64,000 bases of DNA from Marinococcus sp. PL1-022 (GTDB taxonomy: Bacteria > Bacillota > Bacilli > Bacillales > Marinococcaceae): assembly GCF_033845285.1 (NCBI RefSeq), contig NZ_JAWXCX010000001.1, forward strand, positions 759,495-823,494, written 5' to 3'. The position numbers and the translations under genes are program-made. The notes beneath the pieces are model-generated. The model was not told the origin of the DNA, made no database searches, and was given only the letters and a program-made list of their open reading frames with translations. Shown piece after piece: positions 48,646 through 58,708 of this stretch. The stretch's first letter is position 1. The number at the start of each line of letters is the position of its first letter.

Positions 48646-49890
48646 ATGAATGAAAACAGGCGAGTGGTTGTAACAGGAATGGGAACAGTCAACCCGCTGG
48701 GCCAGACAGTGGAATCTTCGTGGAAAAATGCTGTTGATGGAGTCTCCGGCATTAGTGCTATCGAAAGGATGGACGTCTCCGAGCTTCCGATGAAAATCGG
48801 GGGAGAGGTAACGGACTTCGATCCATCGGCTTATTTGGAAAAGAAAGAGCTGCGGAAAATGGACCGCTTCACTCAGTTTGCTATTGTGGCTTCTATGCAG
48901 GCACTTGAGGATTCCGGCTATACAATTACTGAAGAAAATGCAGCCCGGACCGGCGTTTGGATAGGCTCCGGCATTGGCGGCATGGAAACGTACGAAACCC
49001 AGTTTCAGAACTTTATGGAGCGCGGCTATAAACGCGTCAGCCCGTTCTTTGTACCAATGATGATCCCGGATATGGCTTCCGGCCAGGTGTCCATTTACAC
49101 AGGTGCCAAAGGAGTGAATTCCTGTACGGTGACAGCATGTGCCACAGGCTCCAACTCGATTGGGGACGCGTACAAAGTGATTCAGCGCGGCGATGCTGAT
49201 GCTATGATTACGGGCGGCACAGAAGCTCCGATCACAAAAATGGCGATTGCCGGCTTTAGTTCAGCCAAGGCGATCACCATGAATGAAGACCCGAATACAG
49301 CGTCGCGTCCGTTTGATAAAAACCGGGACGGGTTTGTGATGGGCGAAGGAGCGGGCATACTGATGCTTGAAAGCCTGGAATCCGCCGAAGCGAGAGGGGC
49401 AGAAATCTACGCTGAAATCGTCGGCTACGGCTCTACCGGGGACGCGTATCATCTGACCGCCCCGGCTCCGGACGGTGAAGGTGCCCAGCGCTCCATGCAG
49501 ATGGCTATGGATGATGCGGGACTTACAGCTGAAAACATTCAGTACATTAACGCCCATGGTACGAGTACACAGTACAATGATAAATTTGAAACGACAGCTG
49601 TACGAAAGGTATTTCAGGAGCATGCAGACAATGTATGGATGAGCTCCACCAAATCGATGACCGGTCATCTGCTTGGAGCGACCGGAGGTATTGAGGCAAT
49701 ATTTAGTATTCTTTCTTTAAAGGATAACGTCGTACCTCCAACTATTAACCTGCACGAGCCGGATCCGGAATGTGATCTTGATTATGTGCCAAACGAAGCC
49801 CGGAAAGGTGATATCCAAGCCGTTTTAAGCAATACCTTTGGTTTTGGCGGACATAATGCTACGCTGGCATTTAAAAAATGGCAGGCATAA
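48646..49890 (+). CDS. fabF: Beta-ketoacyl-ACP synthase II
   Basis: FabF condenses malonyl-ACP with acyl-ACP in fatty-acid elongation. The 414-residue protein has catalytic Cys165 (TACATGS), His304 (NAHGTST) and His341 (TGHLLGATG), matching the E. coli triad, and the [11 protein letters not shown]-terminal loop. ATG 48646 is selected: AAAGGAGAG is 9 bases upstream and it gives [13 protein letters not shown]. fabH, normally upstream in B. subtilis, is absent. It carries its own promoter and terminator and appears monocistronic. Confidence 0.96.
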   Translation: MNENRRVVVTGMGTVNPLGQTVESSWKNAVDGVSGISAIERMDVSELPMKIGGEVTDFDPSAYLEKKELRKMDRFTQFAIVASMQALEDSGYTITEENAARTGVWIGSGIGGMETYETQFQNFMERGYKRVSPFFVPMMIPDMASGQVSIYTGAKGVNSCTVTACATGSNSIGDAYKVIQRGDADAMITGGTEAPITKMAIAGFSSAKAITMNEDPNTASRPFDKNRDGFVMGEGAGILMLESLESAEARGAEIYAEIVGYGSTGDAYHLTAPAPDGEGAQRSMQMAMDDAGLTAENIQYINAHGTSTQYNDKFETTAVRKVFQEHADNVWMSSTKSMTGHLLGATGGIEAIFSILSLKDNVVPPTINLHEPDPECDLDYVPNEARKGDIQAVLSNTFGFGGHNATLAFKKWQA

Positions 49891-49925
49891 AAAAGTCTGG
49901 GCCCCTGTGCCCAGGCTTTTTTTGT
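49888..49925. terminator. Terminator of fabF, shared with the convergent fusion gene
   Basis: GTCTGGGC pairs with GCCCAGGC (one G-U) around CCCTGT, followed by seven T. Confidence 0.88.
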
Positions 49926-49927
49926 AT

Positions 49928-52483
49928 TTAGGACTGATAGCTGTGAATAAGAGATTCAGCGTAATCCAGTGCTTCTTGGGAGGAAGTAATTTCTTCGTTA
50001 ATAATCCCTTTTTCGGTTTCGCTGATAATGAATTTATAAAGCGGTCCGGGACGGAGGCCAAGACGTTGAAGTTCAGCGCCAGAAACCCACGACGGCAGGT
50101 CCTGCCACTTGTCCTGATACTGTCTGAGCAGAGCCGCTTTTTCCGGCTGCCCGGCACTGTATTCAAGGCAGTAAGCAGCAATTTCAACAGAAAGAGGGGA
50201 CACATGGGCAGCAGTGCGGTGAAAATCACCGGGTTTTTCGATGGAGGCATCCCAGCTTTCATCGAGCAGGTGGTGTACGTGCCGGACAAGCTGTTTATCC
50301 TGTTTCCGGACGGCGACCCGCTCGGCAGAAAGCACCCGCCCGCTTTCCTGCAGAAATAGCGGAAGCAGGGTCATAAACAATGATGACTGGAGACCGGTAA
50401 TATACGGAAGAAGCCGTTCGGCCGGGTCGTCCCATACAGCGCCAGGAAGGAACGCAGATAAAACATCAAGCTTCTGAAGACGATAAAACAGCTGGGCGGG
50501 AGGCATTTCGGCAGTCAGGCGCTGAAATTCAGCGAGTATTCTATCAGTAGACAGCGCATGAATAGCATTAACCGCCTGCGCAATAAACGCTTCCGTCTCA
50601 TGATCCATCGCAAAGCCAAAACGGTGTTCAAAGCGGACGGCACGGAGGATACGGGTCGGGTCTTCCACAAAGCTTAAATTGTGGAGCACCCGTATGGCCC
50701 CCCGTTTTAAATCCTCGAGCCCTGAAAAGTGGTCGATGAGATCCCCAAACTCTTCGGGATGAAGAGCAAGAGCCATGGCGTTGATCGTAAAATCCCTCCG
50801 AAACAGGTCTTCTTTCAGGGTGGAGCTCTCCACGTCCGGCAGGGAGCCGGGTTTTTCATAAAATTCGGTCCGGGAGCTTGCGATATCCATTTTTAACCCG
50901 TCCGGCCAGGTAATCGTAGCAGTGCCAAAGGCTTCGTGCTTGTGGAGTTCGCCGTGCCATTTAGAAGCAATGTCCGAAGCGAAGGCTATACCGTCGCCTT
51001 CAACGGCAATGTCAATATCTTCATTTTCCTTCTGCAAAATAATATCGCGAACGACTCCACCGATCAGATAGGTGCGCAGATGCTGCCGGGCGCCCTCCTC
51101 TCCAACGGCCCGAAGCCACTGCTGGATAGAGTCCGGCAGGGTCTTGCGCATATTTTCTTCCATATTGACGGTTTCAGAGGCAGTGGAATCTTCACGCAGA
51201 CGGGCAATAATATCACTGCGCGAGACGAGGCCAATTAATGCTCCGCGGTGATCAATGATGGGGAGCCGTCCGACGTTATGGTGGACCATCTGCTGCTGCA
51301 GCTCTTCAAACCGGTGATAGGGGGCTGCGGTATGGAGATTGGAGCTCATATAGCCTTTGACCGGAGCGTGTCCGAGCTGATGGTGCATGGCTTTATCAAT
51401 ATCGCGACGGGAAATAATGCCGACTAATTCATATTGGTCGTTTACTACCGGAAAGCCGCTGTGTCCGTAACGGAGCACCATATCTTCTGCCTCCCGGATC
51501 GTCGTTTCAGGCTTCAGTGTTTTTACGGGTCTGCTCATCAGCTCTTCTGCCGTAATGGAGCGGCCGATTGCAGATTGAAGCTGTGATTTGATCTGGTCGT
51601 AAACATCGTCGAGCAGCTGATCCTTGATAGTGGCCGATCCGGCACGGGAGTGGCCGCCTCCGCCGAAGGGGGCTAAAATGTCGGGGAGGTGAATACGGTC
51701 GGTGGCCGAGCGCCCGATAACAAATATTTTGCCCTGGGCCCTGGTTAAAGTAATGACAGCGCTCGCACCGGTTGTTTCTATTAAATTGGAGGTAACGGTA
51801 TTCAAGCCGCCGATATGCTTGTCGCCGGAATCGAATTTGGTAATCAACAGCTGAAGCCCTTCGCGCTCAATGACCTCTGCTGCTCCGAGGTAGGCCCGCA
51901 GAGCATACTGCTGATCCGGAGAAAGTGAATCCTCCATGTATTGGCCGACGGTATCCAAATTCATCCCCTGCTCCATTAAAAATACAGCAGCCTGAAGGTC
52001 TCTAAGCGTTGTACTAGGATAGACGAGCGATCCGGTATCGGTATAAAGACCGAGAGCAAGAAGGGTAGCTTCGACCGGAGTAAGAGAAAGCTGGCGCTGC
52101 ATCAATTCTTCAATGAGAATAGTGACAGCAGCTCCTGTCGGTTCAATCCGGGCATCAATAGAGGCCTCCGTTGAATCAGGTGCTTCTTTATTTGTGTGAT
52201 GGTCATAAATGATCCAGTAAGGAGCCGAGGAAAAGGCAAGACCATCCCTGGCCCGATCCGGCTCGGAGACATCGGTTAAAATCACTGTATGCAGATCGTC
52301 CCAGTCGATATGCCGGGAGGAAACAAACGGGAATTCATCCTTAAAAAGAGCGAGGTACTCGTTGACTTCCTCGGACTGGTCGTCCTGCAGAACGAGGCGG
52401 GCTTCCGGATAAAGTCTGGAAGCAGCTACAGCAGAAGCGAGAGCGTCAAAGTCCATATGGCGGTGGGTTAAAATTACATCCAT
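49928..52483 (-). CDS. DHH-CBS-polyA polymerase fusion: probable tRNA (A-adding) nucleotidyltransferase
   Basis: The 851-residue protein joins three modules. Residues 1-300 form a DHH/DHHA1 phosphoesterase (HRHMDFDALASA; IIYDHHTNKEAPDS; FGGGGHSRAGSAT). Residues about 310-430 are two CBS domains (RDIDKAMHHQL, SRSDIIARL). From about 460 comes a class II nucleotidyltransferase (LIGGVVRDIILQKENEDIDI with the metal-binding Asp pair; RRDFTINAMALAL; EDPTRILRAVRFEHRFGF). This architecture is known for bacterial enzymes that add the terminal A of tRNA CCA, working with a separate CC-adding enzyme. What the DHH and CBS parts do is not established. It follows a coiled-coil gene in the same operon. Confidence 0.88.
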   Translation of the reverse strand: MDVILTHRHMDFDALASAVAASRLYPEARLVLQDDQSEEVNEYLALFKDEFPFVSSRHIDWDDLHTVILTDVSEPDRARDGLAFSSAPYWIIYDHHTNKEAPDSTEASIDARIEPTGAAVTILIEELMQRQLSLTPVEATLLALGLYTDTGSLVYPSTTLRDLQAAVFLMEQGMNLDTVGQYMEDSLSPDQQYALRAYLGAAEVIEREGLQLLITKFDSGDKHIGGLNTVTSNLIETTGASAVITLTRAQGKIFVIGRSATDRIHLPDILAPFGGGGHSRAGSATIKDQLLDDVYDQIKSQLQSAIGRSITAEELMSRPVKTLKPETTIREAEDMVLRYGHSGFPVVNDQYELVGIISRRDIDKAMHHQLGHAPVKGYMSSNLHTAAPYHRFEELQQQMVHHNVGRLPIIDHRGALIGLVSRSDIIARLREDSTASETVNMEENMRKTLPDSIQQWLRAVGEEGARQHLRTYLIGGVVRDIILQKENEDIDIAVEGDGIAFASDIASKWHGELHKHEAFGTATITWPDGLKMDIASSRTEFYEKPGSLPDVESSTLKEDLFRRDFTINAMALALHPEEFGDLIDHFSGLEDLKRGAIRVLHNLSFVEDPTRILRAVRFEHRFGFAMDHETEAFIAQAVNAIHALSTDRILAEFQRLTAEMPPAQLFYRLQKLDVLSAFLPGAVWDDPAERLLPYITGLQSSLFMTLLPLFLQESGRVLSAERVAVRKQDKQLVRHVHHLLDESWDASIEKPGDFHRTAAHVSPLSVEIAAYCLEYSAGQPEKAALLRQYQDKWQDLPSWVSGAELQRLGLRPGPLYKFIISETEKGIINEEITSSQEALDYAESLIHSYQS

Positions 52484-52496
52484 GGCAGCTGCCTCC

Positions 52497-52775
52497 TTAG
52501 TCGTTATTTTTCACATGCATCAAATGGCTGTGGAAATGATTGAGAGCCATCGTAAGAATGGCCTCGGGGCGCGTCTGATCAGCCTCCATGTTCACCTCGT
52601 CAAAATAGCGGGTGATATCTTCAAGCTGGTCCTTCTGCTCTTTGTATAAGTGCACCTGCAGTACCCGGGTTTCGTTCGCAAGCTCCCGGGCAAGCTGATT
52701 GATGGACTGCTGCAGCTGTTCGGACTCTTTCAGTAGTTCCCGCAGCTGTTTTTGCTTTTCTTCTCGTACAGTCAC
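52497..52775 (-). CDS. Small coiled-coil protein upstream of the fusion nucleotidyltransferase
   Basis: The 92-residue protein is strongly helical: residues about 1-55 have heptad-like Leu/Glu/Gln spacing (KQKQLRELLKESEQLQQSIN, LARELANETRVLQVHLYKEQ), then TRPEAILTMALNHFHSHLMHV. GTG 52775 has GGAGGG at 7-base spacing. No family is recognised. It lies 13 bases before the DHH-CBS-nucleotidyltransferase gene, so co-expression is near certain and a physical partner role is possible (inference). Confidence 0.72.
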   Translation of the reverse strand: MTVREEKQKQLRELLKESEQLQQSINQLARELANETRVLQVHLYKEQKDQLEDITRYFDEVNMEADQTRPEAILTMALNHFHSHLMHVKNND

Positions 52776-52827
52776 TTGCGACCCTCCATGTGCGAGATGT
52801 GTTTTCCCTATACTAATACCCGGGAAG

Positions 52828-52858
52828 GAAAAAATAAAAGCTCCCGACTTGGGAGCTT

Positions 52859-52860
<2 letters not shown>
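52828..52860 (-). terminator. Terminator of the trpS unit
   Basis: On the minus strand GAAGCTCCC pairs with GGGAGCTTT around AAGTC, followed by TATTTTTTC. Confidence 0.85.
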
Positions 52861-54053
<1,193 letters not shown>

Positions 54054-54060
54054 AGCTTCA

Positions 54061-55056
54061 TCACCACTCTGATCCGAGACCAATAAACGTTAAATACGAA
54101 GCAATAAAATAAACGATGACAAGCGTGATGGAGGGCCAAAGGTAAAAGGCCGGTGTTTTTCGTTTACTGCCCCGGAGGACAGCATAAAATACTATGGCAG
54201 CGAGGAGCGTGATGCCAAGAGAAGTCACGAGGTTTGTCCGGCTTGCAGCGGAAATGATCGGTTCGCCTCTGTAGAAAATATCGCTCAGGGCAAGCAGAGT
54301 CAAATTGAAGAGGTTGCTGCCCAAAATGGATCCGAGAGCCAGGTTGTAGTTTTTCAGCTTCATCGCTACATAAACGGAAACGGCTTCGGGAAGCGAGGTC
54401 GAAGCAGCGATTAAAAAACTTCCGATAAAACTCGAGCCGAGTCCGGTGATGACGGCGATACGGTCACCGGTGGTAGTGAGAACCGTACCGGCAGCGAGCG
54501 TAAATAAAGCAGCGATAATAAACCCCGTTCCAGCCTGGCGCAGAGAGATATCGGGTTTTTTCACGTCCTCTTCTTCCTCATCAGGAATGACGCCTTCATT
54601 CTGACGGTTGGCCCAGACAATCCCTGCTGCATAGAGGACCAGAAGCATGAGCGCATCAACGCCGACGCCAAAAACGCTCCAGGAAAGCTGCAGTAGAAAA
54701 GCCGCTCCTGTGACAAAAGCAAGCACGGCCCCCAGACCGGCAGTGTATGTATGGCCGGGGGAGACGCGGTTAAACAGCTGCTTACGGCGATAAAAAATAT
54801 CGAATGCAGCAATGATAAGAATATTAAACAGGTTACTCCCGAGCACGTTTCCCACCGCAATGTCCGGGTTATCCAAAAATACGGCCGTTAAGCTGGTGGT
54901 AACCTCGGGCAGCGAAGTGGCCCCGGCCAGCAAGAGGGTACCGACCATCATACCGCCAAGAGAAGATTTTTCACTGATGATGTCGGAGTACGAAGACAGC
55001 TTGGTAGCTGCGATAACTGTAACGACAGCTGCCACAAAAAAGAATAAAAAGACCAA
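54061..55056 (-). CDS. Calcium/sodium:proton antiporter, CaCA family (YrbG-like)
   Basis: The protein has ten hydrophobic segments with the two alpha-repeats LLAGATSLPEVTTSL and LIAASTSLPEAVSVYVAMK, each with the TSLPE motif and a following GNVLGSN/GSILGSN, diagnostic of the CaCA superfamily. An acidic loop (VIPDEEEEDVKKPDIS) separates the halves. It exports Ca2+ (or Na+) in exchange for H+ or Na+. The best start is TTG 55056, 7 bases after AGAGGAGA; ATG 55080 lacks an SD. Such antiporters are common in alkaliphiles. Confidence 0.88.
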   Translation of the reverse strand: MVFLFFFVAAVVTVIAATKLSSYSDIISEKSSLGGMMVGTLLLAGATSLPEVTTSLTAVFLDNPDIAVGNVLGSNLFNILIIAAFDIFYRRKQLFNRVSPGHTYTAGLGAVLAFVTGAAFLLQLSWSVFGVGVDALMLLVLYAAGIVWANRQNEGVIPDEEEEDVKKPDISLRQAGTGFIIAALFTLAAGTVLTTTGDRIAVITGLGSSFIGSFLIAASTSLPEAVSVYVAMKLKNYNLALGSILGSNLFNLTLLALSDIFYRGEPIISAASRTNLVTSLGITLLAAIVFYAVLRGSKRKTPAFYLWPSITLVIVYFIASYLTFIGLGSEW

Positions 55057-55230
55057 CGATGTATCTCCTCTCACAAACATTATTTCAATGTAAAACGCTT
55101 TAGAACAGGGTTAGTGTATCGTAACTTCCCCCCAAGGTCAAAAGGAAGAAGCGTGAAAACCCCTTCATCTATGTAAATATTGGATGACAACGACTATAAT
55201 AAAGTAGAAAGATTTCAAAGGAGGACTACA

Positions 55231-55512
55231 ATGAAGATATTTGCCGTCTTACTCACCATGAAGGATGAAGAAAAATCACAAAAGTACCGCCCGCAGCATT
55301 TGAAGTTTCTCGAAGATGAAGAGCTAAATGGAAATGTGCTTGCGTATGGACGTTTCGTCGACGGCGCCGGCGGTTTAATCATGTATCGCGGAGAAGAAGA
55401 GGAGGCCGTCCGGGAAATAGTGGAACAGGATCCTTACATACAGCTTGGCGCCCGGGACTACCATATGCATGAGTGGGATATGAAATCACATGTATGGACG
55501 AAAGGGGAATAG
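55231..55512 (+). CDS. YciI-family protein
   Basis: The 93-residue protein has the YciI ferredoxin-like layout: MKIFAVLLTMKDEEKSQKYRPQHLKFL with the conserved His, VLAYGRFVDGAGGLIMYRG, and EDPYIQLGARDYHMHEW containing conserved His/Asp. YciI-like proteins have unclear catalytic roles; some dechlorinate aromatic intermediates. ATG 55231 follows AAAGGAGGAC; the earlier ATG 55180 lies in the leader. It is 5 bases upstream of a dehydrogenase gene and probably in the same operon. Confidence 0.85.
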   Translation: MKIFAVLLTMKDEEKSQKYRPQHLKFLEDEELNGNVLAYGRFVDGAGGLIMYRGEEEEAVREIVEQDPYIQLGARDYHMHEWDMKSHVWTKGE

Positions 55513-55517
55513 TACTT

Positions 55518-56393
55518 ATGAAAAAAGCTGCTTTCATCGGACTTGGAAACATGGGCATGCCGATGGCCCTGAATATTTTGAATAAAGGATTCGATGTCTA
55601 CGGGATCAATAAAGGAAACGAAAAAGAAGACCGCTTTCAGGAAGCCGGGGGCACTACCGGCATTACCCCGGCAGAGGCGGCTGAACAGATGGATATCGTC
55701 ATGACCTGTCTTCCAAAACCGGAGCATGTAGAAGAAATGATGCTCGGTGAAAACGGCGTTATTACACACGCCTCGCCGGGACTTCTCGTAATTGATTTCA
55801 GTACCGTCTCTGCAGAGCTTCATGAAAAGATCGAAGCAGAGGCGGCGCAAAAGAATGTAGATTATCTGGATGCTCCGGTAAGCGGCGGTACGACAGGGGC
55901 TGAAGCCGGAACACTTGCTGTAATGGTTGGCGGAAGCGAACAGGCTTTTGAAAAAGCCAGAGCGATTTTTGAAGCAGTGGGAAAAAATATTACGTATGCC
56001 GGGAGCATCGGCAAAGGAACAAAAGTAAAGCTGATTAATCAGTACATGGTAGGTATGCATACTGCAGCGGTAAGCGAAGGGTTAACGATGGCGGAAAAAG
56101 CCGGAGTCGATCTGGAAATGCTTCATTCCGTTATCACAAACAGCATGGGACAAAGCAAAATCTATGACCGGCACTATACGGAATTCCTTCATGAAAACAA
56201 AGAGGAACCCGGATTTGCTCTGGAACTGCTTTTAAAGGATCTTGGGCTGGCCAATGAAATGAGTGATCGTGTTGGAGTACATCCCAGGGCAGGAAGAGAA
56301 GTCCTTTCTTTATTCGAGGAGGCGGAGCATGAAGGGTTTGGAAAAAAAGACATGAGCAGCTTGTTTAACTACGTGAAAAACATCGAAAAATAA
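55518..56393 (+). CDS. NAD(P)-dependent oxidoreductase, 3-hydroxyisobutyrate dehydrogenase family
   Basis: The 291-residue protein has the GLGNMGMPMALNIL dinucleotide motif, VDYLDAPVSGGTTGAEAGTL (substrate-binding DAPVSGG), the catalytic Lys in GKGTKVKLINQYM and the C-terminal NAD_binding_11 domain. Relatives oxidise 3-hydroxyisobutyrate, tartronate semialdehyde or similar acids; the substrate cannot be fixed from sequence. ATG 55518 has GAAAGGGGAA 9 bases upstream. It is followed by a terminator. Confidence 0.9.
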   Translation: MKKAAFIGLGNMGMPMALNILNKGFDVYGINKGNEKEDRFQEAGGTTGITPAEAAEQMDIVMTCLPKPEHVEEMMLGENGVITHASPGLLVIDFSTVSAELHEKIEAEAAQKNVDYLDAPVSGGTTGAEAGTLAVMVGGSEQAFEKARAIFEAVGKNITYAGSIGKGTKVKLINQYMVGMHTAAVSEGLTMAEKAGVDLEMLHSVITNSMGQSKIYDRHYTEFLHENKEEPGFALELLLKDLGLANEMSDRVGVHPRAGREVLSLFEEAEHEGFGKKDMSSLFNYVKNIEK

Positions 56394-56405
56394 AAAATAT
56401 GTAGA

Positions 56406-56443
56406 CACAGAACCTGCCTTCCTGCGTGAAGGCGGGTTCTTTA
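56406..56443. terminator. Terminator after the dehydrogenase gene
   Basis: AGAACCTGCCTT pairs with AAGGCGGGTTCT (one G-U) around CCTGCGTG, followed by TTA. Confidence 0.82.
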
Positions 56444-56447
56444 CGTT

Positions 56448-56975
56448 TTACGAATGCATAGCTTCAGCAACGGCCTGCTCAAGACGATCGTCAAGAGAAG
56501 ACAGGCGGGTGAAGGCCTCTTCTTCAGTGATAGTCCGGTAGTGATGGCGTCCGGACGGCTCTTCATCGAGTTCATCTGCATCAGCCACCACCTGCTGCAG
56601 CGGGGTCCGCTGAATATTGGCAGCCGGGAGATAGGAATCGGTATGAAGTAAAACAGCCATACTGACCTCCTTTGCCCGTGACGGATCTTCGCCGAGCCGG
56701 ATTAAGAGCTTGTGCGCACGCTCTGCTCCTTTGATGGCGTGAATGTCGTTTGTACGGTATTCTTCGAAATCCCATTTTCCATTTTTGTAAAAAAGATAAT
56801 GGCCCATATCGTGCAGAAAACCGGCTTTCACTGCTAAATCCACATCCACGTTTCGTTCTCTGGCAAGCTCTAATGCTATATCAGCCACGCGGATGGCATG
56901 GGCGAGTCCGGAACGGCGGACATATTTTTGAGTAATAGGGTGCTTGTAAATATCAATCATCGTCACTCTGCTCAT
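56448..56975 (-). CDS. HD-domain phosphohydrolase
   Basis: The 175-residue protein has the HD motif: His26 region (SGLAHAIRVADIAL), His55-Asp56 in FLHDMGHY, and the distal His/Asp (LLHTDSYLP; VADADELDE). This is a metal-dependent phosphohydrolase of the YqeK/YpgQ type in broad terms, with unknown nucleotide substrate. SD AAAGGAGGAGCACC precedes the ATG on the minus strand. It converges with the HIBADH-type gene. Confidence 0.82.
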   Translation of the reverse strand: MSRVTMIDIYKHPITQKYVRRSGLAHAIRVADIALELARERNVDVDLAVKAGFLHDMGHYLFYKNGKWDFEEYRTNDIHAIKGAERAHKLLIRLGEDPSRAKEVSMAVLLHTDSYLPAANIQRTPLQQVVADADELDEEPSGRHHYRTITEEEAFTRLSSLDDRLEQAVAEAMHS

Positions 56976-57188
56976 TGGTGCTCCTCCTTTATAGATTATT
57001 TTGCAAAAGGGACCCCGGCCGATGAAGGCTGAGGACCCTGTGGAAGTATCGCAAGTTTTAAAGATATTTTTAACATTATAATAACTAAATGCCCAGAATG
57101 CAAGAGAAATGAAAGATTAACTAACATTCAATAATTATTTAAATATGAATATTAAGTAACAAAAATTAGCGGAAAATAAAAAAGATGG

Positions 57189-57217
57189 TTGGTAATATAT
57201 ATATTTAAACGTATAAT
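57189..57217 (+). promoter_or_regulatory. SigA promoter of the glycoside hydrolase-like gene
   Basis: TTGGTA (57189-57194), 17 bases, TATAAT (57212-57217) lies in the AT-rich gap 56976-57295. That gap also holds an imperfect GC-rich hairpin at about 57007-57042 and no gene. Confidence 0.65.
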
Positions 57218-57295
57218 TAAACTAAGAAAAAAATTCCATTAAATAGTGACTATTGGATTGCTTTTTTTACAAAAAATAATGAAGGCAGGGACAAC

Positions 57296-58504
57296 ATGAA
57301 AAAAAATTTAGGTATTTGTGCCTTAGCTGCTGCATTAACTGTTACCTCGGGATTGACTGCAGCAGAGGCAAAGGCGGACGAAGGAAACGGGAGCGATCTG
57401 GCTTCAATGACAACTGGTGGACATACATTAACACTTGCAGGCAGCATGCCGCGCTTTACATATGATTCGGGACTTAATTTCAGCTATCCGGAAGAAGGGG
57501 TCAAAGGAATATATGTTACTGGCCATTCGGCGGGAGGCGATCGGATGGATAAGTTAATTGATCTGGTTGACTCGACAGATTTAAATGCCATGGTAATAGA
57601 TATTAAAGATGATCACGGAAACTTAACGTTCAGCGTCCCGGAAGGATCAGACCTCCCTGATATAGGAAAAAATATGATCAAAGACCCCGAAGCGCTGATG
57701 AAAAAACTGGAAGAGCATGATATATACCCGATCGCAAGAATCACAACTTTTAAGGATAATGTACTTGCCAACAAGCATCCGGAATACTCCTATCAGACAA
57801 GCGGGGGGGACACATGGTCGAATGGAAGCGGCCATATGTTTACAAACCCTTTTATGAAAGAAGTCTGGGATTATAATCTTCAGATAGCGGAAGAGGCAGC
57901 CAGGCTTGGTTTCCAGGATATTCAGTTTGATTATATACGTTTCCCGGAAGGATTTGAAACAAGGGATGACCAGCTCAAATATTCCACGGGAGATTATGAT
58001 AGCGGAGACGACAATGTACAGGAACGAGTGGATGCTGTTACGGATTTCGTCGCCTATTCTGAAGAGACGCTTCAGACTAAGTATAATGTAAATGTTTCAG
58101 CAGATATCTTCGGCTATTCTGCCACCCAGGAACGGGCGCCGGGCATCGGCCAGGATTTTCGGTTAATCTCTGAGAATGTAGATGTTATCAGCTCCATGAT
58201 TTACCCAAGCCACTGGGGAAGCGGCTATTTTAATATCGACAAGCCGGATACAAAGCCGTACGAGGTTATCGATGCCTATGCGGAGGCAGAAAACAAGATT
58301 TTATCTGGTCTTGATGAGCAGCCGACAACCCGGCCATGGATTCAGGACTTTACTGCAAGCTATTTGGGAAGCGGTAATTATCTGCAGTACGGAAGCGCCG
58401 AAGTGGAGGCACAAATCCAGGCGCTGCAGGATAACGGCATTGAAGAGTACCTGCTTTGGGATGCCCAGAACTCTTATTCCAAAGGTACGGATTATACGCC
58501 GTAA
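57296..58504 (+). CDS. Secreted putative glycoside hydrolase (DUF4015-like TIM barrel)
   Basis: The 402-residue protein has an N-terminal signal peptide (ICALAAALTVTSGLTAAEA, cleavage after about residue 26), then a short polar segment and a barrel domain. GVKGIYVTGHSAGGDRM, DLNAMVIDIKDDHGNL, DIYPIARITTFKDN and LGFQDIQFDYIRFPEGF are typical of the DUF4015 putative glycoside hydrolase family; Asp/Glu in QFDYIRFPE sits where such barrels place catalytic acids. The substrate is unknown, perhaps a polysaccharide of the cell surface. It is monocistronic with its own SigA promoter and terminator. Confidence 0.82.
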   Translation: MKKNLGICALAAALTVTSGLTAAEAKADEGNGSDLASMTTGGHTLTLAGSMPRFTYDSGLNFSYPEEGVKGIYVTGHSAGGDRMDKLIDLVDSTDLNAMVIDIKDDHGNLTFSVPEGSDLPDIGKNMIKDPEALMKKLEEHDIYPIARITTFKDNVLANKHPEYSYQTSGGDTWSNGSGHMFTNPFMKEVWDYNLQIAEEAARLGFQDIQFDYIRFPEGFETRDDQLKYSTGDYDSGDDNVQERVDAVTDFVAYSEETLQTKYNVNVSADIFGYSATQERAPGIGQDFRLISENVDVISSMIYPSHWGSGYFNIDKPDTKPYEVIDAYAEAENKILSGLDEQPTTRPWIQDFTASYLGSGNYLQYGSAEVEAQIQALQDNGIEEYLLWDAQNSYSKGTDYTP

Positions 58505-58514
58505 AAAGCATAAT

Positions 58515-58550
58515 CCAGAGGGGCGGAAGTTAAAGACCGCTCCTTTTTGC
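58515..58550 (+). terminator. Terminator after the glycoside hydrolase-like gene
   Basis: AGGGGCGG pairs with CCGCTCCT (one G-U) around a 10-base loop, followed by TTTTG. Confidence 0.75.
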
Positions 58551-58652
58551 TGTGCGCACGAGCGAGAAAGAGCAAATGCAACAACGTCCCACTGTGAGGT
58601 TAATATGCCGGGAAAAGCGCTCTCAAGAGTCTTAAATAAGTACTGAAGACAC

Positions 58653-58681
58653 TTACTATATAAAGGTATTCGCGTTATAAT
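58653..58681 (+). promoter_or_regulatory. Promoter of the YjbC-like gene
   Basis: TTACTA (58653-58658), 17 bases, TATAAT (58676-58681). I see no clear ECF (SigM/SigW/SigX) motif as reported for B. subtilis yjbC. Confidence 0.5.
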
Positions 58682-58708
58682 AAAGATAACACAAATTTGG
58701 GGGTCATT

